DNA from: Patescibacteria group bacterium
Lineage (GTDB): Bacteria; Patescibacteriota; Minisyncoccia; Portnoybacterales; GWB1-42-6
Direction: 5' to 3'
Assembly: GCA_018818145.1 (NCBI GenBank)
Contig: JAHIST010000006.1
Span: 1-38,261, forward strand
Length of the DNA: 38,261 nt
Positions 1 to 8,236 of the stretch are shown here, one piece after another. The notes beneath the pieces were generated by a model. That model did not search any database. It was not told the DNA's origin and saw only the letters and a program-made list of their open reading frames with translations. Made by a program: the position numbers and the translations under genes. Numbering within the stretch: position 1 is the first letter of the stretch; every line of letters begins with the position of its first letter.

Positions 1-392
1 AAGTTTTTGAAAGCCCGCTTCATCGCTAATTTCGTCGCTGCAAGAATATTTATTTTATCTATAATTTTTTCTGAAACGACACCAATTCCCCATTTGATAT
101 CCGGATGGCTAATTAAAACCTTATACCATTTATCGCGCTGTTTGGCCGAAAGTTTTTTGGAATCGCGAATCCCCTTTTTTGTCATTCCCGCGAAAGCGGG
201 AATCCAGTTTTTTTTTCTGGATCCCGCATCAAGTGCGGGATGACAGAATATAACTGCCGCCGCGACAACCGGTCCGGCCAAGGGCCCGCGGCCGGCTTCG
301 TCCAAGCCCACGACAAACTCATAGCCTCGTTGCCAAAGCTTTCGTTCCTCTTTAAAACTGGGATAATTTTTTGTTTTTATTATCTCCTTCAT
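1..392 (-). CDS. rnhB: Ribonuclease HII, N-terminal part (cut by window edge)
   Basis: Ribonuclease HII cleaves RNA in RNA-DNA hybrids and begins removal of ribonucleotides misincorporated in DNA. About 130 N-terminal residues are present and the rest lies left of the window. The family signature [15 protein letters not shown] is seen, with the first two acidic metal ligands D31 and E32, followed later by [10 protein letters not shown], which normally comes about 10-15 residues after the first strand. Here the two blocks are separated by about 22 extra residues (about 51-72, beginning HPALDAG and ending IPAFAGM) encoded by a palindromic repeat at 181-245; the frame stays open. The ATG at 392 is the best start; an ATG at 420 is out of frame. 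It is divergent from the gene at 432. Confidence 0.9.
   Translation of the reverse strand, partial: MKEIIKTKNYPSFKEERKLWQRGYEFVVGLDEAGRGPLAGPVVAAAVIFCHPALDAGSRKKNWIPAFAGMTKKGIRDSKKLSAKQRDKWYKVLISHPDIKWGIGVVSEKIIDKINILAATKLAMKRAFKN
181..245. repeat. Family A palindromic element inside rnhB
   Basis: A 65-bp element runs from GTCATTCCCGC to GCGGGATGAC. It folds as two hairpins (GCGAAAGC and GCATCAAGTGC tips) joined by a T-rich spacer, with the outer ends also complementary. The outer sequence matches other copies at 8237, 8600, 9734 and 13566. The core resembles the neisserial dRS3 palindrome (ATTCCC-N8-GGGAAT). Confidence 0.85.
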
Positions 393-396
393 CTTC

Positions 397-425
397 TTGT
401 ATATTAGCAGCAATTTTCATATAAT
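397..425 (+). promoter_or_regulatory. Sigma70-type promoter for the 432 gene, possibly leaderless
   Basis: TTGTAT (397-402), 17-bp spacer, TATAAT (420-425). The expected start of transcription falls at or beside the ATG at 432, and no Shine-Dalgarno sequence precedes that ATG, so the mRNA may be leaderless. Confidence 0.55.
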
Positions 426-431
426 TATACC

Positions 432-1037
432 ATGACCGAAAACAAACTAGGATTAAATTGGTCGGCTGTGGAGAAAGCCTTGGCCGAGGGAACTTTTTCT
501 GGCTACAAAGTCGGAATTTTGGAAACCGAAAAGCTTTTTAACGAAATGTTCAAGGCCAAAAAAATCCCCGGCTCCACGGTTGAACGGAAAACCAAATACA
601 TTAAGCGCTTTTTAAGCTTGCCCGACAAACTAGAATACGGCCGGAATATCTATGAAAGAATAATTAATGAGCCGCATTTTGAAATCTCGCGTGAAGAAAC
701 CAAACACGTAATTTCCGGCTATTGGCAAGCCATGCTGGATATTGAAGAAGCGGTGCAAAGCTTATCGCTCTGGGAAAAAATTACTCTGCGCGCCAGATAT
801 ATTTTTGGCACAGCGCTGAAAAATTTAAAAATTATCGCAGCGACAATTCTGGGGGCAACAGCGGTTATTTGGTTTTTGGGCGAAACTGTTTGGGGACAAA
901 AAATCAGCCGTGCGGTTGTCATTGGCAATCACTTTTTTATTTTTAAAATACTTTTTTGGAGCACGATTGTTTTAGTCTCGTTAATAATTATCGGCGGATT
1001 ATTATTTTTTATCCTGCGCAGGAAACGACACTTCTGA
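432..1037 (+). CDS. HEPN-like membrane protein, catalytic motif lost
   Basis: Protein of 201 residues with no family that I can name with certainty. The N-terminal ~115 residues are soluble and helical; two hydrophobic segments follow at about 133-150 and 172-195, and the C-terminus is basic (RRKRHF). The block GILETEKLFNEMF...PG...ERIINEPHFEI aligns by eye with the protein at 30533-31057 (AIIEADNIFDGIL...PG...RNAIVHEPSIQI). That second protein carries an R-x4-H HEPN-type motif; here the matching positions are Y74 and N79, so any ribonuclease activity is probably lost. The two have their membrane anchors at opposite ends. It is monocistronic, ends in TGA, and precedes dnaE. Confidence 0.6.
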   Translation: MTENKLGLNWSAVEKALAEGTFSGYKVGILETEKLFNEMFKAKKIPGSTVERKTKYIKRFLSLPDKLEYGRNIYERIINEPHFEISREETKHVISGYWQAMLDIEEAVQSLSLWEKITLRARYIFGTALKNLKIIAATILGATAVIWFLGETVWGQKISRAVVIGNHFFIFKILFWSTIVLVSLIIIGGLLFFILRRKRHF

Positions 1038-1044
1038 AAATTTT

Positions 1045-1117
1045 CAATTATCAATTTACAATGAATTTTCAATTGAAAATTTAGAAAATTGATTATTGAT
1101 TAAAAATTGAAAATTGG
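1045..1117. repeat. AT-rich inverted array with 7-bp spacing
   Basis: CAAT occurs at 1045, 1052 and 1059 on the left; ATTG occurs at 1088/1095 and 1106/1113 on the right. The two halves are roughly inverted copies. This fills the spacer before dnaE. Comparable heptad arrays occur at 6711, 23075, 25800 and 32990. Confidence 0.6.
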
Positions 1118-1158
1118 AAAATTAAAAATTAAGTCTTGTTTAATAGAAAAAATAACTA

Positions 1159-4100
1159 ATGCAAAAGTTTACACACTTACATGTACATAGCCATTTTAGT
1201 CTTTTAGACGGTCTCCCTAAAATTGACCCGCTAATTGACCGCGCGCTGGAACTGGGAATGGATTCGCTGGCAATAACGGATCACGGCTCTCTCTACGGAG
1301 CCGTTGAATTTTATAAAAAAGCTAAAGCCAAGGGGTTAAAGCCGATTATCGGGTCGGAAATGTACGTGGCGCCTGCCAGCCGCCTAAGCAAACAGCCCCG
1401 GATTGACGATAAAAATTATCACCTGATAGTTTTGGTCAAAAATAAAACCGGCTATCAAAATTTAGTTTATTTAACGACCAGCGCGTGGCTGGAAGGATTT
1501 TATTATAAACCCCGCATTGATAAAGAACTGCTGCGGCAGTATTCAGAAGGCCTGATTGCCACCTCCGCTTGCCTGGCCGGAGAAATTGCCAGAGCCATTG
1601 AAGCCGGACATCCCGAAAAAGCCGAAGCGCTCGCTTTGGAATACCAGGAAATTTTTGGCAAAGGAAATTTTTATCTGGAAATAGAACACCATCCCAACCT
1701 CGGCGACCAGGCCAAGGTCAACGAAACGCTCAAAAAAATTTCCAAGAAATTGAATATTCCCCTGGTCTGTGCTCATGATGTGCACTACATCAAACCGGAA
1801 GAGGCCCAGGCACAGGATATTTTAATGTTGGTCAATACCAGCGCCAGCCTTGAAGACCAAGACCGCCTGACGCTCAAAGCCGATGATTTTTCGCTGCGGC
1901 CGCCCCAGGATATGATTGACTGGTTTAAAGACGTGCCCGAATCCATTGCCAATACACAAAAAATTGTCGCTGAATGCAATTTTGAATTTGAACTGGGCAA
2001 ATACCAGCTGCCTCATTTCAAAGTTCCTTCGGGTAAATCGCCAGAAGATTTTTTGCGCCAGCTGGCCTACGAAGGACTGGAAAAGAAATATCCGGGCAAT
2101 GGCGAGGAAGTCCGCAAAAGACTGGAATACGAACTTTCGGTCATTGCCAAAACCGGCTTTGCCTCATATTTTTTAATCGTGCATGATTTTGTCAGCTGGG
2201 CCAGACAAAACGGCATTGTCGTCGGCCCGGGGCGCGGTTCGGCTGCCGGCTCAATTGTTTCGTATCTTTTAAACATCACCAGCATTGACCCGCTAAAATA
2301 TGACCTGCTATTTGAAAGATTTCTGAATCCGGAAAGAATTTCTATGCCCGATATTGACCTTGACTTTGCCGACACGCGGCGCGATGAAGTCATCAGTTAT
2401 GTGCGCCAAAAATACGGCGAAGACCATGTGGCGCAAATCATCACTTTTGGAACAATGGCCGCCCGCGCCGCTATCCGCGACACCGGCCGCGCCATGGGCA
2501 TTTCCTACCAGCTTTGCGACCAGGCGGCCAAGACAGTTCCTTTTGCGGTTGGCATGACGCTGGAAAAAGCGCTCAACGAATCAGTAGAGCTCAAACAACT
2601 ATATGAGTCTGACGAACAAGTTAAAAAACTGATTGACACGGCCAAAATTCTTGAAGGCGTGGCGCGACACGCCTCCACCCACGCGGCCGGTGTCGTTATT
2701 ACCAAAGATCCTTTAAGCAAAGTGGTGCCGCTTCAGCATCCCACGCAGGATGACAACGCCATTGTCACGCAATATGAAATGCACGCGATAGAAGACTTGG
2801 GCTTGCTCAAAATGGATTTTTTGGGCCTGAAAACTTTGACGCAAATTGAAAACACCATCAAAATAGTCAAAAACACCAAAAACATAGATATTGATATTTC
2901 TGGTCTGGCGCTGGAAGACCAGAAAACTTACAAGCTCCTGCAGGAGGCCAGAACGACGGGCGTCTTCCAGTTGGAATCGGGCGGTATGAAAAGAAATTTG
3001 AAAGAGCTCAAACCGACTGTCTTTGAAGATATCATTGCCATGGTCGCGCTTTACCGTCCGGGCCCCATGGACCTGATACCGGATTTTATCGCGCGCAAAC
3101 ACGGCCACAATAAAATTGAATATATTGATGCGGGGCTTGAACCAATCCTGAAAAACACTTACGGCATCGTGGTGTATCAGGAACAGGTCATGGAGATTGC
3201 GGGGAAGCTCGCCGGCTTTACCATGCCCCAAGCCGACACTTTGCGCAAAGCCATGGGTAAAAAAATCAAAAAGCTGATGGACGAGCAAAAAAATAAATTA
3301 ATTGACGGCATGATTAAAAATAGCATCGCCGGCGCCACGGCCGAGCGTATTTGGGAATTCATTGAGCCTTTCGCCCAATACGGCTTCAATAAATCTCATG
3401 CCACCTGCTACGCTTTACTGGGCTACCAGACTGCTTATCTTAAAGCCCATTTCCCCACTGAATTTATGGCCGCTTTGATGAATTCAGAGCTGGACGACAT
3501 TGAACGCGTGGCTTTTTTGGTAGACGAATGCCATAGTATGAACATTGAAGTTTTGCCGCCGGACATTAACGAAAGCCTGGGAAATTTTACGGTGATCAAC
3601 CCCCACACCTTAAAAAAATATAATGACCAGCGCAAGATAAATTTATCCGAGGACGAAAAAGACCGAAACGAGACAATAGAGCAAAAAGGTATGGGGGCAA
3701 AAGATCATGTAATCCGCTTTGGTTTAAACGCTGTCAAAAATGTCGGTGAAAACATTGTCGCCGCCATTGTCAAAGAACGCAAGCGGGGCGGGCCATATAG
3801 TGTAATTTCTGAATTTATTGAGCGGGTGCAGGACAAAGATTTAAATAAAAAATCTCTGGAAAGCCTGGCTAAATGCGGAGCCATGGATAAATTGGGCGAG
3901 CGCGGCCAACTACTGGCCAATATGGAAACGCTGCTTATCTACGCCCGCGAAATGCACCGACCAAAAACCAACGGCCAAGCCAGTCTTTTCTCGGCCCCGG
4001 CCACTGGCGGCAAAAGTATTCTGCCGCCGCTGAAACTGCAGGACGCGCCGCCAGCCGGCAAAAAAGATAAGCTGACCTGGGAGAAAGAATTGCTGGGCCT

Positions 4101-4464
4101 TTATATTTCGGCCCACCCGGCAAAAGAATATGAAAAAGTGATTGAACGCCTGGCTATGCTGCCTTCCAGGATTCCCAAAGAACTGCTCGGCCAGCGCACC
4201 AAAATCGGCGGTGCCATCACCAACATCCACAAAATCATCACCAAGGCCGGGCATCCCATGCTCTTTGTGATGATTGAAGACTCCAAAGCTCGCATTGAAA
4301 CGCTCATTTTTCCCAAAGTGCTTGAGCGCACCGCCACTATGTGGCAGGAAGGCAAAATCGTCCTGATTTCCGGCCGGCTGGACGACAAAGACGGAAATTT
4401 AAAATTATTAGCCGAAGAAGTGCAGGAATTGAATGAGAATCATTTGAAGAATTTTAGACAATAA
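1159..4464 (+). CDS. dnaE: DNA polymerase III alpha subunit
   Basis: Replicative polymerase subunit, 1101 residues (typical DnaE is 1100-1160). Order seen: N-terminal PHP domain (HLHVHSHFSLLDG at 6-18, ITDHGSLYGAVEF), the polymerase core with GRGSAAGS near 357, the catalytic pair in PDIDLDF (D400, D402) and the third aspartate D553 in KMDFLGLKTL, then helix-hairpin-helix and a C-terminal OB domain (TKIGGAITNIHKI). About 35 extra hydrophilic residues lie before IRFGLNAVKNVG; I see no repeat in that DNA. The ATG at 1159 lacks a clear Shine-Dalgarno sequence but starts directly at the conserved PHP strand. No terminator is obvious before the promoter at 4474. Confidence 0.97.
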   Translation: MQKFTHLHVHSHFSLLDGLPKIDPLIDRALELGMDSLAITDHGSLYGAVEFYKKAKAKGLKPIIGSEMYVAPASRLSKQPRIDDKNYHLIVLVKNKTGYQNLVYLTTSAWLEGFYYKPRIDKELLRQYSEGLIATSACLAGEIARAIEAGHPEKAEALALEYQEIFGKGNFYLEIEHHPNLGDQAKVNETLKKISKKLNIPLVCAHDVHYIKPEEAQAQDILMLVNTSASLEDQDRLTLKADDFSLRPPQDMIDWFKDVPESIANTQKIVAECNFEFELGKYQLPHFKVPSGKSPEDFLRQLAYEGLEKKYPGNGEEVRKRLEYELSVIAKTGFASYFLIVHDFVSWARQNGIVVGPGRGSAAGSIVSYLLNITSIDPLKYDLLFERFLNPERISMPDIDLDFADTRRDEVISYVRQKYGEDHVAQIITFGTMAARAAIRDTGRAMGISYQLCDQAAKTVPFAVGMTLEKALNESVELKQLYESDEQVKKLIDTAKILEGVARHASTHAAGVVITKDPLSKVVPLQHPTQDDNAIVTQYEMHAIEDLGLLKMDFLGLKTLTQIENTIKIVKNTKNIDIDISGLALEDQKTYKLLQEARTTGVFQLESGGMKRNLKELKPTVFEDIIAMVALYRPGPMDLIPDFIARKHGHNKIEYIDAGLEPILKNTYGIVVYQEQVMEIAGKLAGFTMPQADTLRKAMGKKIKKLMDEQKNKLIDGMIKNSIAGATAERIWEFIEPFAQYGFNKSHATCYALLGYQTAYLKAHFPTEFMAALMNSELDDIERVAFLVDECHSMNIEVLPPDINESLGNFTVINPHTLKKYNDQRKINLSEDEKDRNETIEQKGMGAKDHVIRFGLNAVKNVGENIVAAIVKERKRGGPYSVISEFIERVQDKDLNKKSLESLAKCGAMDKLGERGQLLANMETLLIYAREMHRPKTNGQASLFSAPATGGKSILPPLKLQDAPPAGKKDKLTWEKELLGLYISAHPAKEYEKVIERLAMLPSRIPKELLGQRTKIGGAITNIHKIITKAGHPMLFVMIEDSKARIETLIFPKVLERTATMWQEGKIVLISGRLDDKDGNLKLLAEEVQELNENHLKNFRQ

Positions 4465-4473
4465 TTATTAATA

Positions 4474-4502
4474 TTGACCAAAAAATTTCTTTAAGATATA
4501 CT
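4474..4502 (+). promoter_or_regulatory. Sigma70-type promoter for the HD hydrolase gene
   Basis: TTGACC (4474-4479), 17-bp spacer, TATACT (4497-4502). The expected start is near 4509, giving a ~30-nt leader with AAGGAGG 7-8 nt before the ATG at 4539. Confidence 0.75.
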
Positions 4503-4538
4503 TGAAAATCGATCTTTAAAAAATAAGGAGGCGAAAAT

Positions 4539-5552
4539 ATGAAATATACAGACAGAGTATATGGAGAATTTAAAATCACAGAACCGGTTATTTTGGAACT
4601 TGTAAAATCTTACCCGCTCCAAAGATTAAAAGGAGTGGACCTTGGAGGCTATAATCCGCATTGGGTGAAGCCAGCTACGGATACCGGTAAATATGATCAC
4701 AGCCGATTTGCTCATTCGGTAGGTGTCTATCTTTTGCTTCGTGAATATAATGCTCCCATTGAAGAGCAAATCGCCGGCTTAATCCACGATGTTTCTCATT
4801 CGGCCTTTTCCCACTGCATTGACTATGTCCTGGATACCGGTTCAGAAAAAGAACACAATCACCAAGATAATGTTTTTGAAAGATTTACAGAAAAGACGGA
4901 GATACCGCAGATGCTCAAACAACACGGATTCAATCCAAAATACATTCTGGATGATAGCCATTTCCCGTTGAAAGAAAATAATCTGCCAGATTTATGCGCT
5001 GACAGAATTGATTATTCCTTGAGAACAGCGGTAATTTTTGACGAGCTTGATGATGAAAGCAAAAAATATCTTCTGGATAATTTAACGGCTGAAAACAATA
5101 AGTGGGTTTTTAGAGATTTTGAAAGCGCCAAAAGATACGCGGAATTGTTCCTTAAAATTAACATAATTTATTACGCCGGCCTTCCTTCGGCGATCATGTT
5201 CAGAACAGTCGGCGATTGCCTGCGATACGCCCTGCAAAAAGGATACATTTCAGAAGACAACCTCTATACAACCGACAAATTAGTGATAGAAAAAATTGAA
5301 GAATTTTTGGATAAAGATGAAAGACTAAAGCTTCTTTTTAACCGGATGAATAACAAAGTTAGAATCATTAATAATCCAAACGATTATGATGCCAGCGTCT
5401 TTTGCAAATCAAGAGTTGTTGACCCTTTGTTTAAACATTTGTTTAAACACGGGAAAGAAAAAAAACGTGTATCCGAAGTTAATTCAGATTGGGCCAAGAT
5501 ACTTAAACAAGAATCAAAGCCAAAACAGTATTTTTTGAAATTTGATAAATGA
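4539..5552 (+). CDS. HD-domain metal-dependent phosphohydrolase
   Basis: 337-residue HD-superfamily hydrolase of the dGTPase/SamHD1-like group. The metal-binding set is visible: H59 in RFAHSVGV, H83-D84 in LIHDVSHSAFSH, and D155 in CADRIDYSL. YDHSRFAHSVGV followed by AGLIHDVSHSAFSH is typical of the YdhJ/SamHD1-like branch that acts on (deoxy)nucleotides or phosphate esters; the substrate cannot be told from the sequence. It has its own promoter, a strong ribosome site (AAGGAGG) and its own terminator, so it is an independent unit. Codon use is more AT-rich than in dnaE, so recent acquisition is possible but unproven. Confidence 0.85.
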   Translation: MKYTDRVYGEFKITEPVILELVKSYPLQRLKGVDLGGYNPHWVKPATDTGKYDHSRFAHSVGVYLLLREYNAPIEEQIAGLIHDVSHSAFSHCIDYVLDTGSEKEHNHQDNVFERFTEKTEIPQMLKQHGFNPKYILDDSHFPLKENNLPDLCADRIDYSLRTAVIFDELDDESKKYLLDNLTAENNKWVFRDFESAKRYAELFLKINIIYYAGLPSAIMFRTVGDCLRYALQKGYISEDNLYTTDKLVIEKIEEFLDKDERLKLLFNRMNNKVRIINNPNDYDASVFCKSRVVDPLFKHLFKHGKEKKRVSEVNSDWAKILKQESKPKQYFLKFDK

Positions 5553-5570
5553 AATTTAATCAAAAACTTT

Positions 5571-5604
5571 AAGCTCCTAGCGGTCTCCGCTCGGAGCTTT
5601 TTTT
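5571..5604 (+). terminator. Rho-independent terminator after HD gene
   Basis: AAGCTCC paired with GGAGCTT, with an inner AGCGG/CCGCT stem, followed by seven T. Confidence 0.85.
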
Positions 5605-5639
5605 AAACGGCTCAACGGCAATTGCCCGTTGAGCCGTTT
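5605..5639. repeat. Long perfect hairpin abutting the terminator
   Basis: A 14-bp stem begins AAACGGCTCAACGG and has a short loop (CAATTGC region). It starts right after the T tract of the previous terminator. It may act as a second or reverse-strand terminator or be another inserted palindrome. Confidence 0.7.
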
Positions 5640-5724
5640 GTTCTGCCGTCTCGCGCGGGGCAAACTTCAAAAAGAGCAAAGGATAAATACTACGACTAAC
5701 ACGGACTCATGGCACAAGGATTTA

Positions 5725-5752
5725 TTGACAATTTTCTCTACTGATTTAAAAT
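5725..5752 (+). promoter_or_regulatory. Promoter of the T-box leader
   Basis: TTGACA (5725-5730), 16-bp spacer, TAAAAT (5747-5752). It lies just upstream of the T-box leader. Confidence 0.65.
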
Positions 5753-5790
5753 ATACTTAAGAGCGATGACGCAGACTAACCACCTGCTGA

Positions 5791-5825
5791 CCCCAATTAG
5801 ATAGCGCTTCGCGCATCTAACGGGG
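5791..5825. repeat. Family B palindrome in T-box stem region (copy 1)
   Basis: CCCCAATTAGAT, loop, ATCTAACGGGG. Other copies are at 5853, 15265 and 37157. Confidence 0.75.
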
Positions 5826-5852
5826 TAAAGCTCGCGTAAGCAGCCGACGATA

Positions 5853-5886
5853 CCCCATTAGATAATGCTTCGTATATCTAACGGGG
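5853..5886. repeat. Family B palindrome in T-box stem region (copy 2)
   Basis: CCCCATTAGATAAT, loop, ATCTAACGGGG. It is close to copy 1 but differs in the loop, so it is unlikely to be a very recent tandem duplication. Confidence 0.75.
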
Positions 5887-5952
5887 CAAGACAGGCGTAA
5901 AAAGTGGTCCGGTTTGTATAATCGGGCAACTTGGGTGGAACCGCGAGGTTAA

Positions 5953-5978
5953 CCCTCCTTCGCTAAAGCTACGGAGGG
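5953..5978. repeat. Family C palindrome in T-box antiterminator region
   Basis: CCCTCC...CGCTAAAGCTAC...GGAGGG, in the loop between the two antiterminator halves. It is related to the copies at 29536-29562 and inside miaA. Confidence 0.6.
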
Positions 5979-5989
5979 CGAAGAAAAAA

Positions 5990-6045
5990 CCCCGTCCCAA
6001 GAATTTGCTTTTTTGGCAAATTTTTGAGATGGGGCTTTAGTTTTT
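5990..6045. terminator. T-box terminator, probably bidirectional
   Basis: A 19-bp stem with one mismatch (CCCCGTCCCAAG.. against ..TTGAGATGGGG). The plus strand reads CTTTAGTTTTT after it. The minus strand reads GTTTTTTC after it, so it also ends the zinc-ribbon gene at 6059-6310. Confidence 0.8.
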
Positions 6046-6058
6046 ACGTCCCTCCTTT

Positions 6059-6310
6059 TCAATGACTTTTTTTGGGAAACTGTGAGGGCTCGCGGTCGTG
6101 GCAACCGCAATTCCGACAGTCAACCAGCAGCCGCAGAACCGACGCCCCAAACTCGTCAAACACATTCGCGAAGCTAACCGAACACTGACCTTTATCGGCA
6201 ACCTTGGTCCCGCATTGCGGACAATAAAGAGTCACCTCCTCCGGCAGCTCTACCGAGCCAGATCTTGATTTTGTCAAAATACCAAGACCTATTCTAGTTT
6301 TAACACTCAT
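6059..6310 (-). CDS. Small zinc-ribbon protein of unknown function
   Basis: 83 residues. Two CxxC pairs, C30-P-Q-C33 and C65-R-N-C68 (followed by C70), would form one zinc ribbon. The spacer between them is hydrophobic and the C-terminus is basic. I do not recognise a specific family. The ATG at 6310 is chosen because AAAGGAGG lies 7-9 nt upstream. The gene lies on the opposite strand between the T-box leader and thrS, and it shares the T-box terminator as its own 3' end. Confidence 0.7.
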   Translation of the reverse strand: MSVKTRIGLGILTKSRSGSVELPEEVTLYCPQCGTKVADKGQCSVSFANVFDEFGASVLRLLVDCRNCGCHDREPSQFPKKSH

Positions 6311-6389
6311 CACTAATCCTCCTTTCCTAAAAAATAGAATCCTACCTTATTTTAAAACAACAAATTAACAATAATAGCTTTTTAAACCT

Positions 6390-8213
6390 ATGTCAACAAA
6401 ATCAAATCAAAATAATAAATTAGATATCTTAAGGCACTCCGCCTCCCACATCCTCGCCGCCGCGGTTTTGGAAATGTTTCCCGAAGCCAAATTCGGCATC
6501 GGACCAACTATTGAGGGTGGATTTTATTATGACTTTGACTTGCCCCGCACGCTAATTCCCGAAGACCTGCCTCTTTTGGAAGAGAAAATGCGCGCGATAA
6601 TAAAGCAGAATTTTTCGTTTGAGCGACAAGAAATTGAAGCCAAAAAAACACAAAAGCTTTTTGATAAAGCTGGACAACCCTACAAAGTTGAACTGATAAG
6701 AAAATTGAGTAAACAAGAAACAAGTAAACAAGTCGCAAGTAAAAATAAAAAGGCAGAAAAACTTGTCACTAAACACTTGCCACTTGTCACTATCTATAAA
6801 ACCGGAGGTTTTGTAGATTTATGCCGCGGCCCGCACCTTGATTCCACCGGCGAAATCAAAACCGATGCCTTTAAGCTTCTCAAAATTGCCGGCGCTTATT
6901 GGCGCGGGTCGGAAAAGAATAAAATGCTTCAGCGTGTTTACGGCACGGCTTTTGAGACAAAAAAAGAGCTGGATGAATATTTCAAAAAATTAGAAGAAGC
7001 CGAAAAAAGAGACCATCGCAAGTTGGGCAAAGAATTAGATTTATTTAGTAGCCACGATGAAGTAGGCGCTGGTATTTTTCTATGGCATCCAAAAGCATCA
7101 GTTATTCGTACTGTTATAGAAGACTTCTGGCGCATTGAGCATAGTAGGCGCGGTTATCAATATGTTTTCACGCCGCATATCGGTAAATTAGAACTATGGA
7201 AAATTTCCGGCCATTGGAATTTTTACCGTGAAAATATGTATACGCCGATGATAACGCCAGAAGGAGAATATATGATTAAGCCGATGAATTGCCCTTTCCA
7301 TATCTTAATTTATAAAACCAAACCCCGCTCCTATAAAGATTTGCCTATTCGTTATGGTGAGTTGGGCACCGTTTATCGTTTTGAACGGGCTGGCACGCTT
7401 CATGGATTATTGCGAGTAAGAAGCTTCACCCAGGACGATGCCCATATTTTCTGCCGCCAAGATCAATTATTAGATGAGATAATCGGTGTATTAGATTTAG
7501 CTCTCTTTATGTTGAATTCGTTTGGTTTTAAAGAGTATAAAATTGAATTATCGACTCGAGATCCCAAAGAAAAGAAAAAATACATGGGCGATGATAAAGT
7601 GTGGGATAAAGCGGAAAAGGCCCTGGCGAACGCCCTTGAAACCAAAAAGTTAAAGTATAAAATTATGCCCGGCGAAGCAAAATTTTACGGACCAGCGATT
7701 GATATTAAATTGATTGATGCCCTTGGTCGAGGCTGGCAAGGGCCGACTATTCAACTTGATTTCAATTTAGCTAAAAATTTTGACGTCAACTATATTGATC
7801 AAAAAGGCAAACCGCAACAAGCAATTATTCTCCACCGCACCGTACTTGGCTGCATGGAAAGATTTTTGGGTTGCCTAATTGAGCACTACGCCGGCGCGTT
7901 TCCGGTGTGGCTGGCGCCGGAACAGGTCTGGATTTTATCCATTGGCTCGCGGCACGAAGAATATGCTTTTAAGGTCGCCGAAAAATTGAAATCCGAAAAT
8001 ATCAGAGTTGCGGTCAAAAATGAAAACGAAACCATCGGCAAAAAAATCCGCGAGGGCGAACTTCAAAAAATCCCCTATCTTTTAGTTGTGGGCGATAAAG
8101 AAATCGCCGCCGACTCCGTCGCTGTGCGCGAACGAGGCAAGGGAGACTTGGGGCCAATGAAAGTGGACAAGTTTATAGAAAAGATCCTTAACGAGATTAA
8201 AAATAAGAATTAA
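6390..8213 (+). CDS. thrS: Threonyl-tRNA synthetase (no TGS domain)
   Basis: Charges tRNA-Thr and edits Ser-tRNA-Thr. 607 residues; it begins directly with the editing domain (LRHSASHILAAAV, zinc-type H16 and H20; C145 and H149 in DLCRGPH), so the N-terminal TGS domain of the E. coli enzyme is missing. The class II core follows: NCPFHILIYK, motif 2 GTVYRFERAGTLHGLLRVR and motif 3 ILHRTVLGCMERFLG, then the anticodon-binding domain. Residues about 107-133, rich in SKQ/KHLPLV, are encoded by an inverted heptad repeat (6711-6789) kept in frame. No Shine-Dalgarno sequence is seen before ATG 6390. Likely controlled by the T-box upstream. Confidence 0.97.
   Translation: MSTKSNQNNKLDILRHSASHILAAAVLEMFPEAKFGIGPTIEGGFYYDFDLPRTLIPEDLPLLEEKMRAIIKQNFSFERQEIEAKKTQKLFDKAGQPYKVELIRKLSKQETSKQVASKNKKAEKLVTKHLPLVTIYKTGGFVDLCRGPHLDSTGEIKTDAFKLLKIAGAYWRGSEKNKMLQRVYGTAFETKKELDEYFKKLEEAEKRDHRKLGKELDLFSSHDEVGAGIFLWHPKASVIRTVIEDFWRIEHSRRGYQYVFTPHIGKLELWKISGHWNFYRENMYTPMITPEGEYMIKPMNCPFHILIYKTKPRSYKDLPIRYGELGTVYRFERAGTLHGLLRVRSFTQDDAHIFCRQDQLLDEIIGVLDLALFMLNSFGFKEYKIELSTRDPKEKKKYMGDDKVWDKAEKALANALETKKLKYKIMPGEAKFYGPAIDIKLIDALGRGWQGPTIQLDFNLAKNFDVNYIDQKGKPQQAIILHRTVLGCMERFLGCLIEHYAGAFPVWLAPEQVWILSIGSRHEEYAFKVAEKLKSENIRVAVKNENETIGKKIREGELQKIPYLLVVGDKEIAADSVAVRERGKGDLGPMKVDKFIEKILNEIKNKN
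6711..6789. repeat. Heptad-spaced inverted array inside thrS
   Basis: CAAG at 6714, 6721, 6729 and 6736, and CTTG at 6762, 6776 and 6783, form inverted halves with mostly 7-bp steps. The reading frame is preserved. Confidence 0.6.
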
Positions 8214-8236
8214 TCACTGTAATATCTACTCCCTTT

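Larger units (their letters stand above)
5760..6045 (+). ncRNA. T-box riboswitch leader, probably threonine-responsive, upstream of thrS
   Basis: T-box leaders sense uncharged tRNA and let transcription into amino-acid genes proceed. The T-box sequence is at about 5929-5945 (CTTGGGTGGAACCGCG, with the UGGA that pairs to the tRNA end). CTTGGG can pair with CCCAAG at 5996-6001 (antiterminator), and that same segment is part of a 19-bp terminator (5990-6045) ending in a T-rich tail. Candidate Thr specifier triplets ACC occur at 5779-5784 in the 5' stem region. Three dispersed palindromes lie inside the leader: two family B (5791-5825, 5853-5886) and one family C (5953-5978). The next plus-strand gene is thrS, 345 bp on, beyond an antisense gene. 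The specifier assignment is tentative. Confidence 0.82.

Noticed and set aside
2713-3288. Minus-strand ORF of 191 codons
   Set aside because: It is a shadow of the dnaE polymerase core.
5553-5750. Small RNA or gene in the spacer before the T-box
   Set aside because: Apart from the terminator hairpins and the promoter I see no open frame with a ribosome site or known RNA motif.
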